DNA of 64,000 bases, taken from assembly GCF_040362915.1 (NCBI RefSeq), contig NZ_AP029612.1:868001-932000 (forward strand). The letters are read 5' to 3'. Source of the stretch: Sediminibacterium sp. KACHI17. Lineage in GTDB: Bacteria > Bacteroidota > Bacteroidia > Chitinophagales > Chitinophagaceae. The stretch's first letter is position 1; the number at the start of each line of letters is the position of its first letter. Below, piece after piece: positions 59,623 through 64,000 of this stretch. The position numbers and the translations under genes are program-made. The notes below the pieces were generated by a model. It saw only the letters and a program-made list of their open reading frames with translations, was not told where the DNA came from and did no database searches.

Positions 59623-60291
59623 TTATTTGGATTGTCTTTTGACCATTTCGTTGATCCATATGGGTGCGAATGGAGAAGTGCAACCTTTTGAAACAGGATA
59701 ATCACGATAGATTCCCAGCTCCTCTCCTATGTCCAATGCTTGTTTTCTATAAGCAGGATGATGAATACCAATATATGCAAGCGCAAAATTCATGGTCCAC
59801 TGAACTTCAGGTGCTGCTTGAGGCAGTTCTTTGTGTAATTGTTTTAATAGCGCCGCTAAATCAATATCATCAGCATTTCTGGCGATCTTACCAGCCATCA
59901 AACTCCATCCTGCTCTCAATGCCCACTTGTTGTTTGACTTAAGCCATTTTATCCTAAGCGTTTCTTTTGCCGGATGATCTTTCAAAATATAATTGCTAAA
60001 CCAATCTGCTACATGGGTAAAATCAATTTGTTCTACCATTTGGTCTAACTGCTCAACCGATAATTGATCAGGCTTCATAATAAGAATGGCTAAAAACTGA
60101 GCTTCAATATTTCCGGCATTCCATAGTTCCAACCCCAGTGTATGATTGGTTTTTAGCTTCTTGGCAATATTTCGAATATCACCCATTTTTACCCCGAACT
60201 GATTTTCCCCAGCACCGGCTTTGGTGTTGATCGCCATCATTTTTTCGTTGCCGAGTGATTGTAATACAGAAAGAATGTCTTCGAGGGTCAT
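59623..60291 (-). CDS. DNA alkylation repair (AlkD-like) HEAT-repeat protein
   Basis: A 222-residue all-helical protein of the AlkD family. Markers: NQFGVKMGDIRNIAKKLKTN, NAGNIEAQFLAILIMKPDQL, HVADWFSNYILKDHPAKETL, SNNKWALRAGWSLMAGKIAR and WTMNFALAYIGIHHPAYRKQ. AlkD excises bulky or charged N7/N3-alkylated bases without base flipping. The length and helix repeats fit; the substrate is not established here. It is preceded upstream by a terminator that isolates it from the DUF4242 gene. Confidence 0.9.
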   Translation of the reverse strand: MTLEDILSVLQSLGNEKMMAINTKAGAGENQFGVKMGDIRNIAKKLKTNHTLGLELWNAGNIEAQFLAILIMKPDQLSVEQLDQMVEQIDFTHVADWFSNYILKDHPAKETLRIKWLKSNNKWALRAGWSLMAGKIARNADDIDLAALLKQLHKELPQAAPEVQWTMNFALAYIGIHHPAYRKQALDIGEELGIYRDYPVSKGCTSPFAPIWINEMVKRQSK

Positions 60292-60340
60292 ATCATTAGT
60301 TAAAAGGAATACAAGATAATTATTTTACACCCAATATTTC

Positions 60341-60374
60341 ATCACTAAAAAAGCCTGGCAATAAATGCCAAGCT
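60341..60374 (-). terminator. Intrinsic terminator of the DUF4242 protein gene
   Basis: On the minus strand AGCTTGGCA (60374-60366) pairs with TGCCAGGCT (60360-60352) with one G-T pair and a 5-nt loop, followed by TTTTTTAGTG. It ends the transcript of the gene at 60401. Confidence 0.8.
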
Positions 60375-60400
60375 TTAATTTTTTATCAAATAAAACGCAT

Positions 60401-60805
60401 TTATTGTTCAGCGGTGGCAGGACTAATCGTAGAACTGATCTGCGTAATTTTAGTGATCGGGAACCCACCTTTCTGTGCATGTTCTTTGATCAATTTCTCA
60501 TCTTCAGCTTGGTACACACAAAATATCTTATTACCCGTAACATAACTCTGGACCCATTTTATCTTTGGCCCCATGGATGTGAGTACCGTACAAGATTTTT
60601 GCGAGATCCCTTTTAACTCTACAGGTGTCAATGTACCCGCACCGGGAATATCTCTTTCAATTAGGAATAATTTCATACTACTTTGACTGCTCTCTTTTGT
60701 TGCATCGGTAGAAGACTTTTGTTGAGCCTTTGCCTCTTGTTGAAGCATAAATAAACACACAATAAGTAGTGATTTGAAAAGGATTTTAACTTGTTTCATA
60801 ACCAT
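60401..60805 (-). CDS. Secreted DUF4242 protein (nickel-binding-like fold)
   Basis: A 134-residue protein with a signal peptide (ILFKSLLIVCLFMLQQEAKA) and a short polar linker. The DUF4242 domain is visible as MKLFLIERDIPGAGTLTPVE, then CTVLTSMGPKIKWVQSYVTG and KIFCVYQAEDEKLIKEHAQK, with GGFPITKITQISSTI at the end. The family includes the SCO4226 nickel-binding protein; the metal is not provable here. It lies 96 nt downstream of an AraC-type regulator that carries the same DUF4242 domain at its own N-terminus, so the two probably belong to one system. Confidence 0.85.
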   Translation of the reverse strand: MVMKQVKILFKSLLIVCLFMLQQEAKAQQKSSTDATKESSQSSMKLFLIERDIPGAGTLTPVELKGISQKSCTVLTSMGPKIKWVQSYVTGNKIFCVYQAEDEKLIKEHAQKGGFPITKITQISSTISPATAEQ

Positions 60806-60901
60806 AGATTTTGGATGATTGAATAATCCAAAATTAGATAGCGCATAAGCCCTTTATTATCTCATTTCTTTCAAAAATTGGTAAATTTCTTGCAATAGGA
60901 C

Positions 60902-61978
60902 TTATTGTAAGCCAGCATATTCATGAGGAGTTATTCCAAAACTTTCTCTAAAACATTTTGTAAAATAAGATGGGCTATTGAATCCATTTTCAAAAGCAAT
61001 TTCTGTGATATTCTTCCCTCCTTTTTGCAAAGACTTTCTAGCTTTCTCTAATCTGAAAGATCGCAATAGATCATTGGGAGAATATCCTGTAAGTGCTACT
61101 ATTTTTCTGTAGAGTTGCGAATGGCTCAATGCAAGCGTTCTTGACATATCTTCAACTTGAAGCGTAGGGTCATTATATCTTTCTTCTAACAATATGATTA
61201 TACTATTGATAAGCAGATCATCCGAAGCAGATAAAATCAATATTGACCGGTCTTGTTTCGTAAGCTGTTTATGAATCATCATCTCCCGTAACGCATTACT
61301 TATGCGTATCGGACTTTGATGAGCAAAGAAACATAGATATTTAAGCAGGCTAATTGTATCCCCGAAAAATTTCTCATGTTTAGTTACAGGTTCTCCCCCA
61401 TGCAACCCAATGGTTATGCTAAAGTCTTTTTCCGCTAAGGTCATAATGTGCATCGCCGCTTCTATCGCTTCTTCTACCTGAACAAAAGACCCAATAATGC
61501 CTTCTGAATGAAGCAATGCGACTCTCCCTCCTCCTGTAATGACTTTTTCCTTAATAGCAGCTATTTTTTGCTGTATTAAACTCCCATTTTGATGTTTATA
61601 CTGATACAAGATTGGATCAGGAAGTTGGATTAGCATCATTATCCGATAAGAACTTTCTTTCACTAGTAATAAACCGTCTTCTGTTTTTTCGTCTACTTCA
61701 GGATCGGTAATACGGCCTAAAAAAGACTGTACCAGACCAGGTTCTACTTCTATAATCTTATGTGGCACCAATCCATGAGATCTACTATGAAGTTCATACA
61801 CAACTTCTTTGGATGGCGCATCGATCAAGCAAAACACATGCCCTTTCTGTTCATCAACCCAGTAGGTGAGGCATTTACAATTGTGGTCCTTTTCAAGATA
61901 AACATCTTGGCTATGAGCTATTGCAACATCTTTTGCATTAACTCCAGGAACGATATGCAAATCCATGTAAATAGGCAT
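60902..61978 (-). CDS. AraC-family regulator with N-terminal DUF4242 and degenerate cyclase-like domain
   Basis: A 358-residue protein with three parts. Residues ~1-80 are a DUF4242 domain (MDLHIVPGVNAKDVAIAHSQ, then HVFCLIDAPSKEVVYELHSR and GLVPHKIIEVEPG). Residues ~110-240 look like a class III nucleotidyl cyclase fold (IMMLIQLPDPILYQYKHQNG, then HIMTLAEKDFSITIGLHGGE), but I do not see the paired catalytic Asp residues, so it may be a regulatory or inactive domain. The end (~260-358) is an AraC HTH pair: ALSHSQLYRKIVALTGYSPN and AFENGFNSPSYFTKCFRESF. It likely senses a ligand through DUF4242 and controls the adjacent secreted DUF4242 gene. Confidence 0.85.
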   Translation of the reverse strand: MPIYMDLHIVPGVNAKDVAIAHSQDVYLEKDHNCKCLTYWVDEQKGHVFCLIDAPSKEVVYELHSRSHGLVPHKIIEVEPGLVQSFLGRITDPEVDEKTEDGLLLVKESSYRIMMLIQLPDPILYQYKHQNGSLIQQKIAAIKEKVITGGGRVALLHSEGIIGSFVQVEEAIEAAMHIMTLAEKDFSITIGLHGGEPVTKHEKFFGDTISLLKYLCFFAHQSPIRISNALREMMIHKQLTKQDRSILILSASDDLLINSIIILLEERYNDPTLQVEDMSRTLALSHSQLYRKIVALTGYSPNDLLRSFRLEKARKSLQKGGKNITEIAFENGFNSPSYFTKCFRESFGITPHEYAGLQ

Positions 61979-62139
61979 TGTGAAATGTATCTCGTACTAA
62001 CAAATTACAAATATTCCGGATATAAACAATACAATAATGCCCCACTGTCAGGTTTCCCCTGCCCTTACGTCATTAATAACAACGGTGGAAAAGTCAAAGG
62101 GGCAGAGAAAGCGGATTGGGCTTAAATTTGATTCTTGGC

Positions 62140-62215
62140 TAGTAGGTTATAGCTTATGGTTCATAGCACATGGCTCTACCATTAGCCATGAACTATACGC
62201 TATCATCAAAGCTTT
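62140..62215. repeat. GGTTATAGCTTATGG/CATAGC word inverted repeat
   Basis: Between the AraC-type gene and trxA the spacer contains GTTATAGCTTATGGTTCATA and a stem ATGGCT/AGCCAT with flanking TTCAT and ATGAA. It is one of the dispersed word repeats; it precedes trxA by ~30 nt. Confidence 0.6.
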
Positions 62216-62247
62216 TCAAACAATAAACATCTAAAAATAAAATCAAA

Positions 62248-62565
62248 ATGGCTTTAGAATTAACAGACGCGAATTTCCAGACGACGGTGCTGGATAGTGA
62301 TAAACTGACAGTAGTGGATTTTTGGGCTGAGTGGTGCGGACCTTGTCGCGCTATCGGACCCGTTATTGAAGAACTGGCCAAGGAATACGATGGTAAAGTA
62401 AATGTGGGCAAAGTAAATGTTGACCATAATCCAAACCTGAGTGTGAATTATGGTATCACTTCTATCCCTGCGATCCTTTTCATTAAAGGCGGACAAATTG
62501 TAGACAAACAAATTGGTGCAGTTCCTAAATCTGTATTGGATAAAAAGATTCAGGCGCATATTTAA
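62248..62565 (+). CDS. trxA: Thioredoxin
   Basis: A 105-residue classical thioredoxin reducing protein disulfides in the cytoplasm. The active site is FWAEWCGPCRAIGPV with CGPC. It continues with VGKVNVDHNPNLSVNYGITS, IPAILFIKGGQIV (cis-Pro in SIPAI) and the terminal helix. Length, motif order and charge match canonical TrxA. The A-rich start (AAAATCAAAATG) is usual here. A strong terminator follows. Confidence 0.97.
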   Translation: MALELTDANFQTTVLDSDKLTVVDFWAEWCGPCRAIGPVIEELAKEYDGKVNVGKVNVDHNPNLSVNYGITSIPAILFIKGGQIVDKQIGAVPKSVLDKKIQAHI

Positions 62566-62602
62566 GCTGCAGCTATAAGCTTCAAGTTGATAGCTTATCA
62601 AA

Positions 62603-62637
62603 TAAAAAAGCAACTGATCAAATTCAGTTGCTTTTTT
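62603..62637. terminator. Bidirectional intrinsic terminator after trxA
   Basis: A 9-bp stem AGCAACTGA/TCAGTTGCT (62609-62617 with 62624-62632) with loop TCAAAT is flanked by A6 on the left and T6 on the right. It serves trxA and the convergent MFS gene. Confidence 0.9.
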
Positions 62638-62667
62638 ATTATTCAATATATCTATTAGTTATACCTA

Positions 62668-63987
62668 TTAGTGTGACATATTCTTGACTTCCGCAGGATT
62701 GTGTTTATGTCGGAAGAGTAACCCAAAGAAGATGGCGATGAATAATGCATAGATGGCAAAGACCATCCAGATGCCGGACCAATCTTTGCTACCATCAGGT
62801 AGCAGGTAATATCCGTCGATCATCCAGCCGCTCAGTACACTTCCCATGATAGCACCAAAACCATTGGTCATCATCATGAACAATCCTTGAGCTGAAGAAC
62901 GTATTTCCGGATCGATCGAAGTTTCTACGAATAAAGAACCAGAAATATTGAAGAAGTCAAATGCCATACCATACACAATATTCGACAGGATGATCATCCA
63001 GAAGAATCCTTCCGGATTACCGAAAGAGAAAAGTCCAAATCTCAATACCCATGCAAACATGGAGATCAACATCACTTTTTTGATCCCGAATCTTTTCATA
63101 AAGAATGGGATCGCCAGAATAAAGAGTGTTTCAGATATCTGAGAGATCGAGATGATGATCGTTGAATATTCCACTACGAAAGAATCTTTATACTGCTCGA
63201 TCTTTTCAAAATCCTTCAAATAAGTATCCCCATACATATTGGTCAGCTGTAAAGCAGCTCCCAGAAACATGGAGAACAAAAAGAAAATGGCCATCTTGTA
63301 ATTACCCAGCAATTTGAAAGCTTTTAGGCCTAAGTTGTCCATCCAAGAACCAGCACCTCTTCCTTTGTTTTCAGGAGGGCATTTTGGCAAGAAGAAAGAA
63401 TAGATACCCAGTACCACAGCGAATACCCCGGCGATATAAAATTGATTCGCATTAATAGCATGACCTGTAAAAGCCGCAATCTGTTCCCCAACAGCTTTAC
63501 CGGCTTCCCATGGCGATTGTGGGTCACTGAGCAGATTGGTGGTCCACATAGCTGCAATAAAACCAATCGTCCCCCACACACGAATGGGAGGGAATACTTT
63601 TACGACATCCATTTGATTATCGATCAAAATTCTGTACGAAAGCGAGTTGGACAGTGAAATGGTTGGCATATAAAAACACATGCTCACCAAGAGTACCCAA
63701 AAGAATGTATTGGGCTCATCAATAAAAGGTAGTACAAACAATGTCAATCCATAAAGAATATGCAACAAAGCGTACAGCTTTTCAGCATTCATCCAACGGT
63801 CAGCTATGATACCAATCAGCGCCGGCATGATCAGGGAACCGAGTCCGAGGGTTGAAAAAACAGCACCAAATTGGGCACCTGTCCAGTTTTTAAACCCGAA
63901 TCCATAAGACCCCAAAGTTGTGAGCCAGGCTCCCCAAACAAAAAACTGAAAAAAACTTAAAAAAGTCAGCCTGAGTTTAATTGACAT
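62668..63987 (-). CDS. MFS nucleoside permease (NupG-like)
   Basis: A 439-residue inner-membrane protein with 12 helices, starting MSIKLRLTFLSFFQFFVWGA, the N-terminal signature of nucleoside:H+ symporters. Further markers: WTGAQFGAVFSTLGLGSLIM, GIIADRWMNAEKLYALLHIL and VFPPIRVWGTIGFIAAMWTT, then SLFVETSIDPEIRSSAQGLF. It imports nucleosides with protons. The last bases of the window (63988-64000) are upstream sequence. Monocistronic as far as visible. Confidence 0.92.
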   Translation of the reverse strand: MSIKLRLTFLSFFQFFVWGAWLTTLGSYGFGFKNWTGAQFGAVFSTLGLGSLIMPALIGIIADRWMNAEKLYALLHILYGLTLFVLPFIDEPNTFFWVLLVSMCFYMPTISLSNSLSYRILIDNQMDVVKVFPPIRVWGTIGFIAAMWTTNLLSDPQSPWEAGKAVGEQIAAFTGHAINANQFYIAGVFAVVLGIYSFFLPKCPPENKGRGAGSWMDNLGLKAFKLLGNYKMAIFFLFSMFLGAALQLTNMYGDTYLKDFEKIEQYKDSFVVEYSTIIISISQISETLFILAIPFFMKRFGIKKVMLISMFAWVLRFGLFSFGNPEGFFWMIILSNIVYGMAFDFFNISGSLFVETSIDPEIRSSAQGLFMMMTNGFGAIMGSVLSGWMIDGYYLLPDGSKDWSGIWMVFAIYALFIAIFFGLLFRHKHNPAEVKNMSH

Positions 63988-64000
63988 AGATTATACAATT

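Overview
This 64 kb window is a chromosomal segment of a Bacteroidota bacterium, most probably a member of the Chitinophagaceae. The evidence is Bacteroidetes-typical gene content (DUF6526, DUF4294, DUF1835, S9 peptidase, CvfB-like protein, bacillithiol genes, a CxxxY-type CcmE, TonB-like proteins with low-complexity linkers), promoter-like TAnnTTTG boxes, A-rich translation starts and moderate-to-low GC. No rRNA, prophage, insertion sequence or CRISPR array was seen. It reads as a largely housekeeping region of about 64 protein genes and one tRNA gene.

Layout. 1-10.6 kb: a partial TPR protein cut by the left edge, a hotdog thioesterase, DUF6526, DacB/PBP4, CinA, a 2-oxo acid dehydrogenase E2 subunit, an unknown 239-aa protein and a large secreted S9 peptidase. 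10.8-20.6 kb: a PAS-rich protein that ends after a HisKA-like helix pair, a minus-strand run (mpl, DEDDh exonuclease, GT2, DMT transporter), a 39-aa lipoprotein plus ytxJ plus an SDR-like protein, a thiolase with a GNAT protein, and a CvfB-like S1 protein. 20.7-31.6 kb: the probable topoisomerase IV operon parE-DUF1835-cupin-parC, a YkgJ cysteine-cluster protein, a NamZ-type DUF1343 protein, TcdA and a BNR/YCF48-like secreted protein. 31.6-38.2 kb: an LTxxQ-like repeat protein, DUF486, a YciI-like protein, tRNA-Val(TAC) with a striking tandem tail array, the N-end-rule pair clpS-aat, DUF4294, and ccmE-ccmF for cytochrome c maturation. 38.2-48.4 kb: a plus-strand run (ureohydrolase, membrane protein, radical SAM, DMT, MFS, TauE), then a TonB-like protein, folC, NUDIX and a bacillithiol transferase. 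48.5-64 kb: a lone ABC ATPase, Fbp, a CAP protein, aspartokinase, an NlpC/P60 lipoprotein, DnaE, DUF418, VOC, an AlkD-like protein, a DUF4242 pair (a secreted protein plus an AraC-type regulator), thioredoxin and a NupG-like transporter.

Functional links. YtxJ and the DinB/YfiT-type transferase both point to bacillithiol as the low-molecular-weight thiol. ClpS and Aat together form a bacterial N-end rule branch. ParE and ParC are in one transcription unit with two accessory proteins.

The most unusual structure is at 32.9-33.3 kb. The last ~28 nt of tRNA-Val(TAC) are present three times, in steps of 121 and 123 nt. Each step carries a terminator and an 18-nt palindrome, and only the last copy encodes ACCA. 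A second theme is a set of intergenic spacers built from short repeated words (TGACATC, GTGAATG, CCATAG, TTATTTC, CTCTGCGGT) arranged as inverted repeats, often at 3' ends of genes. No intergenic stretch above 300 bases exists except the tRNA region, which is annotated in full. All functional calls rest on reading motifs by eye; no database search was run.
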